Of a stretch of 5,048 nucleotides of DNA, positions 5,046-5,048 are shown piece after piece. The translations under genes and the position numbers were made by a program. The stretch is from an uncultured Clostridium sp. (GTDB lineage: Bacteria; Bacillota; Clostridia; Lachnospirales; Lachnospiraceae). The DNA lies in contig USBM01000172.1 in NCBI GenBank assembly GCA_900552885.1, positions 1 to 5,048 on the forward strand. Reading direction: 5' to 3'. Within the stretch, counting starts at the first letter, position 1, and each line of letters starts with the position of its first letter. A model generated the notes under the pieces. That model was not told the origin of the DNA, made no database searches, and saw only the letters and a list, made by a program, of their open reading frames with translations.

Positions 5046-5048
5046 ATC

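Overview
The window is a chromosomal housekeeping segment, most likely from a Gram-positive, moderately AT-rich Clostridia member (Bacillota). My best guess is a Lachnospiraceae-type gut anaerobe. The basis is the order ylxM-ffh-rpsP-khpA-rimM-trmD, strong GGAGG-type ribosome binding sites, and the sequence style of Ffh, S16 and TrmD. The family-level call is inference; no marker in the window fixes a genus.

All seven supported genes are on the minus strand, so transcription runs from high to low coordinates. From right to left: ylxM (4655-5011, helix-turn-helix partner of the signal recognition particle), ffh (3282-4622, SRP GTPase), rpsP (2952-3197, ribosomal protein S16), khpA (2703-2930, KH-domain RNA chaperone), rimM (2047-2556, 16S rRNA/30S maturation factor), trmD (1275-2045, tRNA m1G37 methyltransferase), and an unrecognised gene for a 348-residue membrane/coiled-coil protein (156-1202). 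The set links co-translational protein targeting (YlxM, Ffh) with 30S assembly (S16, RimM), RNA binding (KhpA) and tRNA modification for reading-frame maintenance (TrmD).

The cluster does not look like one uniform transcription unit. The 146-nt gap between khpA and rimM holds a strong intrinsic-terminator-like hairpin with a U-run, followed by a plausible promoter about 40 nt upstream of the rimM ribosome binding site. This suggests a ylxM-ffh-rpsP-khpA block and a rimM-trmD-(unknown gene) block, with partial readthrough or attenuation between them. rimM and trmD are separated by one base and are probably translationally coupled.

The clearest oddity is at the left. In many Bacillota trmD is followed by rplS (ribosomal protein L19), but here it is followed by the unrecognised membrane/coiled-coil gene. 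Beyond that gene are 155 nt with no supported coding region, containing an extended -10 promoter candidate reading off the left edge and a small perfect hairpin in its predicted leader. TrmD also has about 24 extra hydrophilic residues relative to remembered E. coli and B. subtilis sequences, and Glu at the position of the proposed catalytic Asp. I see no mobile element, CRISPR array, tRNA or rRNA gene, and no stretch over 300 bases without a gene. I did not find convincing evidence of a wholly new system; the unknown gene is the best candidate for something undescribed.
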